Source: Cellulomonas sp. (GTDB taxonomy: Bacteria; Actinomycetota; Actinomycetes; Actinomycetales; Cellulomonadaceae). Taken from it: 64,000 nt of DNA. The stretch is taken from positions 19,249-83,248 of the forward strand of contig NZ_JAGIBD010000015.1 in NCBI RefSeq assembly GCF_017744555.1, in the 5' to 3' direction. The position numbers and the translations under genes are program-made. Positions 8,051-14,904 of the stretch are shown here, piece after piece (position 1 is the first letter of the stretch; every line of letters starts with the position of its first letter). Below the pieces are notes generated by a model. It had not been told where the DNA came from, did no database searches, and saw nothing but the letters and a program-made list of their open reading frames with translations.

Positions 8051-8101
8051 GGGTCGTTCCCGGGGCGCGGCGACGGAGCCGGCGTCCCCCGGGAACGACC
8101 C
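8051..8101 (+). terminator. Perfect 15-bp hairpin after the small-peptide gene
   Basis: Arms 8051-8065 and 8087-8101 are perfectly complementary over 15 bp (GGGTCGTTCCCGGGG and its complement), with a 21-nt loop. The hairpin begins 11 nt after the peptide stop. No T-tract follows. It would isolate the peptide transcript from the downstream regulator, or stabilise its 3' end. Confidence 0.7.
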
Positions 8102-8159
8102 GTCCGCGGACCGCGACCTGGACGTCGGCTGTGAGATCGACCCGGGCGGGCGTGGGTGG

Positions 8160-8187
8160 TGGACAGATTCGGCGTCACACATACAAT
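8160..8187 (+). promoter_or_regulatory. Promoter of the XRE-TPR regulator (leaderless)
   Basis: TGGACA (8160-8165) and TACAAT (8182-8187) are separated by 16 bp. The ATG at 8196 lies 8 nt after the -10 box with no Shine-Dalgarno sequence, so the mRNA probably begins at the start codon. It is one of the best sigma-70-type promoters in the window. Confidence 0.65.
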
Positions 8188-8195
8188 GACTTGAC

Positions 8196-9521
8196 ATGAC
8201 GACCATTGCTGACCGGGTGCGCGAGGCCCGGCTCGCTGCAGGACTCTCCCAGACCGCCCTCGCGGGGTCGGCCTTCTCCCCGAGCTACATCTCCCTGATC
8301 GAGGCGGGGCACCGCGAACCCACGGACGCAGCGCTGGCCGTGCTGGCCGGTCGGCTCGGAACGACGCTCGAGTACCTCCGTCACGGCGAGGACGGGCCGA
8401 ACGAGGCGCGGACCCGGCTCGAGATCGACTACGCGCGGCTCGACATGTCGCAGGGCGACGCGCCCGCGGCGCTGCGCCGGCTGCAGAGCCTCGACCTGGA
8501 CGTCATCACGCCCGCGCTGCGCGTCGTCGCCCTCACCGCGATGGCACGCGCCCACGAGTCGGTAGGTGAGCTCGAGGAGGCCGTCGCCATCCTCGAGCCG
8601 CTCCTCGCGGACGCCCGTGAGCGGGGCAACCACCTCGAGGCCGCCAGTCTCGCGACGGCCCTCGTCGGCTCGTACATGGACGCGGGCGACCTGCACCGCA
8701 GCGTCGAGGTCGGGGAGCGCGTGCTCGCGGAGCTCGAGCAGGCGGAGCTCGCCGGGGTGGACGAGCACCTGCGGCTCGCGTCGACGGTCCTGTGGTCGTA
8801 CGTCGAGCGCGGTGACCTGCTCTACGCCACGCACCGCGCCGCGGAGCTGATCCGGCTCGCGGAGTCGCTGGGGACCCCGCGGGGTCGGGGGAGCGTCTAC
8901 TGGAACGCCGCCCTGGTGGCAGAGCAGCGTCGCGACTACGAGCTCGCACAGCGCTACACCGAGCGTGCGCTGGCTCTGCTGGCCGAGGGCGGAGAGCCCG
9001 ACCGTGACCTGCCGCGACTGCGTCTGAACTACGCGTGGCTCCTGCTGCGCTCCGAGCCGGCCGAGCCTCGGGAGGCCCTCGAGCAGATCGAGCGTGCGGC
9101 GCCCGACCTGGCGCTGCTCGGTTCCGAGCTCGACCTCGCGCGGCTCGACGTCGAGCGTTCGCGTGCGCACCTGCTGCTGGGCGACCTCAACGCGGCCGAC
9201 GCGTTCGTCAACGCCGCGCTCGAGCGGCTCGGCGAGCCGCCGCGTCTCGAGACGGCGGTCGCGCAGCTGTCGCTCGGCGACGTGCGGCACGCGCAGGGTG
9301 ACGCCGACGGTGCGACGCGTGCGTACCAGTGGGCTGCCGACATGCTCGGCATGATGTCCGCGTCCCGCCAGTCGGCGGCGGCGTGGCGTGATCTCGGCGA
9401 CCGGTTCGTCCGTCAAGGCGACACGGCCGCCGCCGCGCAGGCGTTCGACAGGGCGCTGCGCGAGGCCGGTTTCCGGCCGTCGGTCCCGCTCAGCAGCTGG
9501 GAGACCTGGTCGCTGACCTGA
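8196..9521 (+). CDS. XRE-type HTH regulator with TPR array (RRNPP-like architecture)
   Basis: The 441-residue protein has an N-terminal XRE helix-turn-helix (residues about 1-62: TIADRVREARLAAGLSQ, then SPSYISLIEAGHREPT), followed by about 370 residues of helical tetratricopeptide-like repeats. Examples are ALTAMARAHESVGELEEAVAILEPLL and SVYWNAALVAEQRRDYELAQRYTERAL. HTH plus C-terminal TPR is the architecture of Rgg/PlcR/PrgX-type receptors that bind exported signalling peptides. The gene next door encodes a small secreted peptide in the same orientation. In Actinobacteria this architecture is common and mostly uncharacterised, so peptide sensing is inference. It is transcribed leaderless from its own promoter and ends at a very strong terminator. 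Confidence 0.88.
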   Translation: MTTIADRVREARLAAGLSQTALAGSAFSPSYISLIEAGHREPTDAALAVLAGRLGTTLEYLRHGEDGPNEARTRLEIDYARLDMSQGDAPAALRRLQSLDLDVITPALRVVALTAMARAHESVGELEEAVAILEPLLADARERGNHLEAASLATALVGSYMDAGDLHRSVEVGERVLAELEQAELAGVDEHLRLASTVLWSYVERGDLLYATHRAAELIRLAESLGTPRGRGSVYWNAALVAEQRRDYELAQRYTERALALLAEGGEPDRDLPRLRLNYAWLLLRSEPAEPREALEQIERAAPDLALLGSELDLARLDVERSRAHLLLGDLNAADAFVNAALERLGEPPRLETAVAQLSLGDVRHAQGDADGATRAYQWAADMLGMMSASRQSAAAWRDLGDRFVRQGDTAAAAQAFDRALREAGFRPSVPLSSWETWSLT

Positions 9522-9529
9522 TCGGGCTG

Positions 9530-9581
9530 GACAACAGTGAAGGCGTCACCCCGCAGGGGGGGTGACGCCTTCACTGTTGTC
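9530..9581. terminator. Bidirectional terminator with a perfect 23-bp stem
   Basis: Arms 9530-9552 and 9559-9581 are perfectly complementary over 23 bp with a 6-nt loop. It begins 8 nt after the XRE-TPR stop and lies downstream of the convergent rpsT gene, so it can serve both. No long T-tract is present, as is usual in high-GC actinobacteria. Confidence 0.85.
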
Positions 9582-9619
9582 GTCTCGGGCGGGTGGTGCC
9601 GCCGGAGGGCCGACCGAGG

Positions 9620-9634
9620 TGCCCCGGAGGGGCA
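9620..9634 (-). terminator. Small hairpin after rpsT
   Basis: A perfect 6-bp inverted repeat (TGCCCC/GGGGCA) with a 3-nt loop begins 5 nt beyond the rpsT stop on the minus strand, ahead of the 23-bp terminator. Confidence 0.35.
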
Positions 9635-9639
9635 GCGAC

Positions 9640-9900
9640 TCAGAGGGCCGCGACGGCCTTCGCCAGCGCCGACTTCTTGTTGGCGGCCTGGTTGGAGTGG
9701 ATGACACCCTTCGAGACGGCCTTGTCGAGCTTCTTCGACGCCGTCACGAGCGCGGCCTGGGCCGCCTCCTTGTCACCAGCGGAGACGGACTCGCGGACGC
9801 GACGGACGTGCGTCTTGAGCTCCGACTTGACGGCCTTGTTGCGCAGGCGCGCCTTCTCGTTGGTGTTGATGCGCTTGATCTGGGACTTGATGTTGGCCAC
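9640..9900 (-). CDS. rpsT: 30S ribosomal protein S20
   Basis: S20 binds 16S rRNA in the body of the small subunit. The 86-residue basic protein is full length and starts with [21 protein letters not shown]. It has the usual internal pattern [16 protein letters not shown] and the conserved late stretch [17 protein letters not shown]. It is convergent with the XRE-TPR gene and shares its strong terminator. On the minus strand, upstream DNA (9901-10061) gives a leader of about 130 nt if the TAGCAT at 10046-10041 is the -10 box. Such a leader is compatible with autoregulation of r-protein synthesis, but I cannot show it. Confidence 0.97.
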   Translation of the reverse strand: MANIKSQIKRINTNEKARLRNKAVKSELKTHVRRVRESVSAGDKEAAQAALVTASKKLDKAVSKGVIHSNQAANKKSALAKAVAAL

Positions 9901-10040
9901 GTGTGGACTCTCTTGTGCGTTCGCCGAAGCGATCTGACAGGTCGTAGAGGGCGCGCACAGCTCCGGGACTGGGGCGTGGGGACACCCGCGGAGAGGAGCT
10001 GGGCTTGTGCCCGCCGACCCGGGCGGACACGCGATTCACC

Positions 10041-10046
10041 ATGCTA
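10041..10046 (-). promoter_or_regulatory. Possible rpsT -10 box TAGCAT
   Basis: TAGCAT on the minus strand, about 140 nt upstream of the rpsT ATG, is the best -10-like hexamer in the region. No good -35 is visible. The intervening leader contains short GC-rich inverted repeats. Confidence 0.3.
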
Positions 10047-10061
10047 CCAGCCGCTGCGCCC

Positions 10062-10601
10062 TCACCGAGACCCGCGTGCGTGTGGGCGCCGGCCGTCATC
10101 CCCGAACGACAGTGCCCGCGCGACCTCGTCGAACAGCGTGCGGTCCAGCACGGAGCCCTCGCGGCGCACTGCCTGCGGGTCGACCCGCAGGACCCGGTCG
10201 AGCCGGACCTCGCTCGGCCGGCCCTGCCGGTCCCACGCGCCGGGTCCGAGGTCCATCCAGCGCCGGCCCCACCGCGCCTCGTCGGCGGCGTCCCGGGTGT
10301 GGTCCTTGCTGGTGAGCATGAGTGCGAGCAGGACCCCGCCGTCGCGGCCCACCACGAGAACCGGCCGGTCCTTGCCCTGGGACGGGTCGTCCTCGTACGG
10401 CACCCACGTCCACACGACCTCGCCGGGATCGGCGACACCGTCGGGCGACGGCGAGTACTCGACGCGGACGGGGCCGTGGTGGTCGGGCAGCGCGCGCGGT
10501 GTCGTCGGCGTGGCGGGCGTCGTCGGGCCGGTCCGGCGGGACGATCGGACGGCACCGACCAGGCGTCGCAGGGCAGAGGTCACACGGCTGGTCACGGCCA
10601 C
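10062..10601 (-). CDS. Solitary MazF/PemK-family protein
   Basis: PemK/MazF proteins are usually sequence-specific mRNA endonucleases paired with an antitoxin. Here the fold signature is GEVVWTWVPYEDDPSQGKDRPVLVVGRDG, starting about residue 63 of this 179-residue product; it then runs through ALMLTSKDHTR to a RLDRVLRVDP strand. The N-terminal 45 residues are Arg/Thr/Pro-rich and unlike the family. No antitoxin-sized gene is adjacent: rpsT lies downstream and the divergent ATP-grasp operon upstream. The GTG at 10601 was chosen because TACCGT lies 7 nt before it. An upstream in-frame GTG at 10661 would leave only 20 nt before the divergent gene. Whether it is a toxin is unknown. Confidence 0.75.
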   Translation of the reverse strand: MAVTSRVTSALRRLVGAVRSSRRTGPTTPATPTTPRALPDHHGPVRVEYSPSPDGVADPGEVVWTWVPYEDDPSQGKDRPVLVVGRDGGVLLALMLTSKDHTRDAADEARWGRRWMDLGPGAWDRQGRPSEVRLDRVLRVDPQAVRREGSVLDRTLFDEVARALSFGDDGRRPHARGSR

Positions 10602-10608
10602 GGCGTCG

Positions 10609-10614
10609 ACGGTA
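10609..10614 (-). promoter_or_regulatory. -10 box TACCGT for the MazF/PemK-like gene
   Basis: On the minus strand TACCGT lies 7 nt before the GTG at 10601, with no Shine-Dalgarno sequence. This supports the shorter start and a leaderless transcript. Confidence 0.45.
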
Positions 10615-10669
10615 CCGGCACGTCGTGCGGCCCGGGTCCCGACGTAACGCACCGTTGACACGCCAGGGT

Positions 10670-10675
10670 TACTGT
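10670..10675 (+). promoter_or_regulatory. -10 box TACTGT for the ATP-grasp operon
   Basis: TACTGT lies 6 nt before the ATG at 10682 and there is no Shine-Dalgarno sequence, so the operon's mRNA is probably leaderless. A TTGACA at 10655-10660 is too close to serve as its -35. Confidence 0.5.
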
Positions 10676-10681
10676 CACGCC

Positions 10682-12265
10682 ATGGCGGACCTGTTCGACG
10701 ACTACCCGGCGGGGCCGGCCTGGGACGAGATGATCGGGCCGGGCGGCGACCCGAGGCCCGCCTACCAGCGCGTCCACGAGGCGTTCGCGCAGCTCTCGGC
10801 CGGCGAGCTCCAGGGCCGGGCGGACACGCTCGCCCGCTCGTACATGGCCCAGGGCGTGACGTTCGACTTCGCGGGCGAGGAGCGGCCGTTCCCGCTCGAC
10901 GTCGTGCCGCGCGTCATCGCGGGCAGCGAGTGGGAGCAGATGGCGCCCGGCGTCGCCCAGCGGGTGCGCGCCCTGGAGGCGTTCCTCGCGGACGTCTACG
11001 GGCCGCAGCGGGCGGTCGCCGACGGCGTCGTGCCGCGGTCCGTGATCGTGTCGTCGACGCACTTCCACCGGGCCGCCCGGGGGATCCAGCCGCCCAACGG
11101 CGTGCGTGTGCACGTGTCCGGCATCGACCTGGTCCGCGACGGCGACGGCGACTGGCGGGTGCTCGAGGACAACGTGAGGGTGCCGAGCGGCGTCAGCTAC
11201 GTGCTGTCGAACCGCCGCGCCATGGCGCAGACGTTCCCCGAGGTGTTCGCGTCGATGCGGATCCGCCCGGTCGCGGACTACCCCCGGCGGCTGCTGGCGG
11301 CGCTCACCGCCGCGGCGCCCGCCGGCGTGGACGAGCCGACCGTCGTCGTCCTCACGCCCGGCGTGTTCAACTCCGCGTACTTCGAGCACTCGCTGCTGGC
11401 CCGGTCGATGGGCGTCGAGCTCGTCGAGGGGCGCGACCTGTTCTGCGCGAGCGGGCGGGTGTGGATGCGGACCACGCAGGGGCGGCGCCGGGTCGACGTG
11501 ATCTACCGGCGCGTGGACGACGACTACCTCGACCCCGTCGCGTTCCGGTCCGACTCGCTGCTCGGCAGCCCGGGCCTGCTGACGTGCGCGCGCAACGGCA
11601 CGGTCACGATCGCGAACGCGGTCGGCAACGGCGTTGCCGACGACAAGCTCGTCTACACGTACGTGCCCGACCTGGTCCGGTACTACCTCGGCGAGGAGCC
11701 GATCCTCCCGAACGTCGACACGTGGCGCCTCGAGGACCCGGGTGCGCTCGAGGAGGTGCTGGACCGCCTCGACGAGCTCGTGGTCAAGCCCGTCGACGGG
11801 TCGGGCGGCAAGGGGCTCGTCGTCGGGCCGGCAGCGTCGCGTGCCGAGCTCGCCGCGCTGCGCACCCGGCTCGTCGACGACCCGCGCGGGTGGATCGCGC
11901 AGCCGGTGATCCAGCTGTCGACCGTGCCGACGCTCGTCGACGACGGGCTGCGCCCCCGGCACACCGACCTGCGGCCGTTCGCGGTCAACGACGGCGAGAA
12001 CGTCTGGGTGCTGCCCGGCGGCCTCACGCGAGTCGCGCTGCCCGAGGGCCAGCTCGTCGTGAACTCGTCGCAGGGCGGCGGGTCCAAGGACACGTGGGTG
12101 CTCGGCGGTGCCGTCCCGAGGCGGGCGGCCCGGCCGTCCGACCTGCCGCACCCCGTCCCGGTCGACGCGGCGGTGCCCATCGACGCGAACCCGAACGACG
12201 TCCGCGCGCAGGTCATGCAGCAGCAGCAAGGGCGCACCCACGAGGACGGGGGCCGCCCGTGCTGA
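10682..12265 (+). CDS. Circularly permuted ATP-grasp type 2 protein (COG2308)
   Basis: The 527-residue protein belongs to the circularly permuted ATP-grasp family known as COG2308. Family-typical stretches are DVVPRVIAGSEWEQMAPGVAQRVRALEAFLADVYG, DLVRDGDGDWRVLEDNVRVPSGVSYV, and the ATP-grasp core with DELVVKPVDGSGGKGLVVGP and RPFAVNDGENVWVLPGGLTRVAL. The family is predicted to form amide or peptide-like bonds using ATP; no substrate is established. It heads an operon with an alpha-E protein (7-nt overlap) and a transglutaminase-fold protein, a combination recurrent across bacteria. The C-terminal about 40 residues after the catalytic core are polar and Gln-rich. Confidence 0.92.
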   Translation: MADLFDDYPAGPAWDEMIGPGGDPRPAYQRVHEAFAQLSAGELQGRADTLARSYMAQGVTFDFAGEERPFPLDVVPRVIAGSEWEQMAPGVAQRVRALEAFLADVYGPQRAVADGVVPRSVIVSSTHFHRAARGIQPPNGVRVHVSGIDLVRDGDGDWRVLEDNVRVPSGVSYVLSNRRAMAQTFPEVFASMRIRPVADYPRRLLAALTAAAPAGVDEPTVVVLTPGVFNSAYFEHSLLARSMGVELVEGRDLFCASGRVWMRTTQGRRRVDVIYRRVDDDYLDPVAFRSDSLLGSPGLLTCARNGTVTIANAVGNGVADDKLVYTYVPDLVRYYLGEEPILPNVDTWRLEDPGALEEVLDRLDELVVKPVDGSGGKGLVVGPAASRAELAALRTRLVDDPRGWIAQPVIQLSTVPTLVDDGLRPRHTDLRPFAVNDGENVWVLPGGLTRVALPEGQLVVNSSQGGGSKDTWVLGGAVPRRAARPSDLPHPVPVDAAVPIDANPNDVRAQVMQQQQGRTHEDGGRPC

Positions 12266-13188
12266 GCCGCATCGCCGAGTCGCTGTTCTGGATCGGCCGG
12301 TACGTGGAGCGGGCGGACGACACGGCGCGCCTGCTCGACGTGCACGTGCAGATCCTGCTCGAGGACCCGTGGGCCGAGGAGGACCTCGCCTGCCGGTCGC
12401 TGCTGTCCGTCATGGACCGGCCCGCGCCGCCGACGCACCTCGAGGTCGGCCGCGAGTACGTGCTCGACATGCTCGCGTACGACCGGTTCGCGCCGTCGTC
12501 CATCGCCGGGTCGCTCGTGTCAGCCCGCGAGAACGCCCGCCGGGCCCGCGAGATCATCTCCACCGAGCTGTGGGAGTGCCTCAACACCACCTGGAACCAG
12601 CTCCCGTCGCACATGCGCCCGGCCCGACCGCACGACTACTTCACGTGGGTCCGCGAACGCGCCGCGATCGTCGCCGGGATCATGGACTCGGCCACGTCGC
12701 GCGACGACACCTGGCAGTTCATGGTGCTCGGCCGCTCCATCGAGCGGGCCGACATGACGGCCCGCCTGCTGACCACGCGGGCCCTCGCCGGCTCCGCGGG
12801 GCCGAGCTGGACGACGCTGCTGCGGTCGTGCGGCGCGCACGAGGCGTTCCTGCGGACCTACCGGGGGACGGCGTCCGACCAGCGGGCCGCCGGGTTCCTG
12901 CTCCTGGACCGGCTCTTCCCGCGGTCGATCGTCTTCGCGCTCAACCAGGCGGAGACGTGCCTGTCGCTCCTGGAGCCGGTGGCCGACCGGTCGTCCGTCG
13001 ACGACGCGCGCCGGCACATCGGCTTCGTGCGCACGAGCCTGGAGTACCGGCCGCTCGACGAGGTGCTCGACGACCTGCCGAAGGCGATGGAGCAGGTGCA
13101 GCGCGCGTGCTCCGCGGCCTCGGACGCGATCCGCGGACGGTACTTCCCCTCGGGGTCGGCGACGCACTGGGTGGGAGAGGCGCTGTGA
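12259..13188 (+). CDS. Alpha-E domain protein (COG2307)
   Basis: This 309-residue all-helical protein starts at GTG 12259, overlapping the end of the ATP-grasp gene, with the characteristic opening VLSRIAESLFWIGRYVERADDTARLLDVH. Further conserved stretches are SLVSARENARRAREIISTELWECLN and GRSIERADMTARLLTTRA. Alpha-E proteins almost always accompany COG2308 ATP-grasp proteins, either fused or adjacent. Their role is unknown; a structural or substrate-holding partner has been suggested from gene context. The gene continues the operon and is separated by 49 nt from the transglutaminase gene. Confidence 0.92.
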   Translation: MLSRIAESLFWIGRYVERADDTARLLDVHVQILLEDPWAEEDLACRSLLSVMDRPAPPTHLEVGREYVLDMLAYDRFAPSSIAGSLVSARENARRAREIISTELWECLNTTWNQLPSHMRPARPHDYFTWVRERAAIVAGIMDSATSRDDTWQFMVLGRSIERADMTARLLTTRALAGSAGPSWTTLLRSCGAHEAFLRTYRGTASDQRAAGFLLLDRLFPRSIVFALNQAETCLSLLEPVADRSSVDDARRHIGFVRTSLEYRPLDEVLDDLPKAMEQVQRACSAASDAIRGRYFPSGSATHWVGEAL

Positions 13189-13237
13189 GCGCGCCGGAGG
13201 GCGCCCGCGCCCGCAGGTTCGCGAACGAGGAGACGCT

Positions 13238-14077
13238 GTGACCAGGTTGCGGGTCGTGCACACGTCGACGTTCCGGTACGCCGGGGCCGTCGTCGCGTCG
13301 TACAACGAGGCGCGGATGACGCCGCTGTCCCAGCACGGGCAGACGGTGGTCGAGTCGCGGATCGACGTGCAGCCGCACACGTGGTGGCACGAGTACCGGG
13401 ACTACTGGGGCACGGCGGTGACGGCGTTCGAGGTGCTGACGCCACACGAGTCGATGGTCGTGACTGCCGAGCACGTCGTCGAGGTCGCCCCCCGCGGGCC
13501 CGTCCGGTCGCCCGCCGGGTGGGACGTGCTGCGCGGCCCGGAGCTGCGCGACCGGCTCGCGGAGTTCCTGGCCGACACGGCGACGACCGAGCCGCCCGAG
13601 GAGGTCGTCGAGCTCGCGCGGACGGCCGCGGCGGACCTGGAACCGGCGGAGGCCGCGCTCGCGGTGAGTGCCGCGCTGCGCGACGCCCTGGAGTACATCC
13701 CGGGCGTGACGACGGTGCACACCCCGGCCGCGGAGGCCTGGGCCGCGCGGGCGGGCGTGTGCCAGGACATCGCGCACCTCGTCACCGGGGCGCTGCGGGC
13801 CATCGGGATCCCCGCACGGTACGTGTCGGGTTACCTCCACCCGGACCAGGGGGCGGACGTCGGCACGACCGTCCTCGGTGAGTCGCACGCGTGGGTCGAG
13901 TGGTGGGTCGGGGAGTGGTTCGCGTACGACCCGACGAACCGGACCGTCGCGGGCGAGCACCACGTGGTGCTCGCGCGGGGCCGGTCGTACGACGACGTGC
14001 CGCCGCTGCGCGGGATATACGCGGGTGCGGGGACGCAGGACGCCGACGTGCAGGTCCGGATCACGCGCGAGGCGTGA
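13238..14077 (+). CDS. Transglutaminase-like cysteine peptidase of the ATP-grasp operon
   Basis: The 279-residue protein has the bacterial transglutaminase N-terminal beta domain (LRVVHTSTFRYAGAVVASYNEARMTP) and a C-terminal transglutaminase core. The catalytic triad is complete: C175 in AGVCQDIAH, H217 in GESHAWVEWW and D231 in AYDPTN. The C-terminal GRSYDDVPPLRGIYAGAG is the usual family ending. Proteins of this type are thought to act as peptidases or amidases; in this operon it may hydrolyse or transfer the product of the ATP-grasp enzyme, which is inference. The GTG start is preceded by a GAGGAG Shine-Dalgarno sequence. This gene contrasts with the inactivated transglutaminase domain at 45007-47385. 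Confidence 0.92.
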   Translation: MTRLRVVHTSTFRYAGAVVASYNEARMTPLSQHGQTVVESRIDVQPHTWWHEYRDYWGTAVTAFEVLTPHESMVVTAEHVVEVAPRGPVRSPAGWDVLRGPELRDRLAEFLADTATTEPPEEVVELARTAAADLEPAEAALAVSAALRDALEYIPGVTTVHTPAAEAWAARAGVCQDIAHLVTGALRAIGIPARYVSGYLHPDQGADVGTTVLGESHAWVEWWVGEWFAYDPTNRTVAGEHHVVLARGRSYDDVPPLRGIYAGAGTQDADVQVRITREA

Positions 14078-14086
14078 CCGGGCCGG

Positions 14087-14797
14087 TCACGGGGTGAGGC
14101 GGCGGCTCAGGGCGTCGTCGAGCGCCGCGGCGTCGCCGTCGACCGTCAGCCGCGGGTCCGTGGCCGTCGCGCGTCCCCACAGGAGCAGCGCGAGCACCTC
14201 CGCGGGTCCCGTGACCGTCACGGACGGCTCCGCGACGGTGCGCGCCCCGAGCAGCCAGCCGCGGCCGGCGTCCTCGGCGACGAGGCTGATCGGCGCGGTG
14301 AGCGGCTCCATGCGGCCCATCCGCTCCTGCCGCGGCTGCATGACGGTGACGACCTCGTCGACGGTGTCCGCCCAGGTGGACGACGGCGCGCCGAACTCGA
14401 GGCCGCCGGCGGTCCGCAGGTCCCACAGGTGGACGAGCGTCTCGTGCGTCTGACGGCGGCGCCAGAAGGCGGCGGTCCCCGTGCCCAGGAGCGTCCGGGA
14501 CGGCGCGTCGGGCCCGAGGGCGGTGAGCGTGTCGCGCAGCTCCGCCGCGCACGACTCGTAGAGCTCGTCGAGCACGAACGGTCCGCGGCCGAGCGGCGTC
14601 TCGCGCGAGCGGCGGGCCTCGGCGGCGGCCCAGTGGTGGATGCGGGACAGGTGCACGACCAGGTCCCGGACCCGCCATCGCCCGCACCAGGGCACCGGCG
14701 TCGTCGGGTCGACCGCGGGGATCGTCGCGAGGAACTCGTCCTGCAGGCCGCCGAGGATCGTGAGGTGGTCGAGGGCGTCGCCCAGGTCCGTCGTCAT
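14087..14797 (-). CDS. Maleylpyruvate isomerase family, mycothiol-dependent-type protein
   Basis: This 236-residue protein belongs to the DinB-like, mycothiol-associated maleylpyruvate isomerase family of Actinobacteria. Visible features are the N-terminal helical bundle with [21 protein letters not shown], whose histidines are the expected metal ligands, and later [18 protein letters not shown]. The C-terminal part (residues about 165-236) resembles the sterol-carrier-like MDMPI C-terminal domain, with [12 protein letters not shown] and [17 protein letters not shown]. The substrate is unknown and cannot be predicted; many members act in mycothiol-dependent detoxification. It is convergent with the transglutaminase gene, with only 9 nt between stops. 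The start ATG at 14797 was chosen over long upstream extensions with no family match. Confidence 0.85.
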   Translation of the reverse strand: MTTDLGDALDHLTILGGLQDEFLATIPAVDPTTPVPWCGRWRVRDLVVHLSRIHHWAAAEARRSRETPLGRGPFVLDELYESCAAELRDTLTALGPDAPSRTLLGTGTAAFWRRRQTHETLVHLWDLRTAGGLEFGAPSSTWADTVDEVVTVMQPRQERMGRMEPLTAPISLVAEDAGRGWLLGARTVAEPSVTVTGPAEVLALLLWGRATATDPRLTVDGDAAALDDALSRRLTP

Positions 14798-14904
14798 GGG
14801 ACCATGGTGACGTCGACCGCCCGCACGCCGACAGGCGCGGACCGGTCGCCGACCGTCCATCCGGCGCCAACGTGCGCCCACCACGAACCCGGGAGCAGTT
14901 CCGC

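Noticed and set aside
8183..8210. CAATG/CATTG inverted repeat around the XRE-TPR start as an autoregulatory operator
   Set aside because: Only five bases pair, across a long spacer that includes the start codon; this is too weak to claim.
10655..10660. TTGACA as the -35 box of the ATP-grasp operon
   Set aside because: It is only 9 nt from the TACTGT -10 box, too close for a sigma-70-type promoter.
13238..14077. Treating the ATP-grasp operon transglutaminase as inactive like the one at 45007
   Set aside because: Its Cys, His and Asp (C175, H217, D231) are all in the correct motifs.
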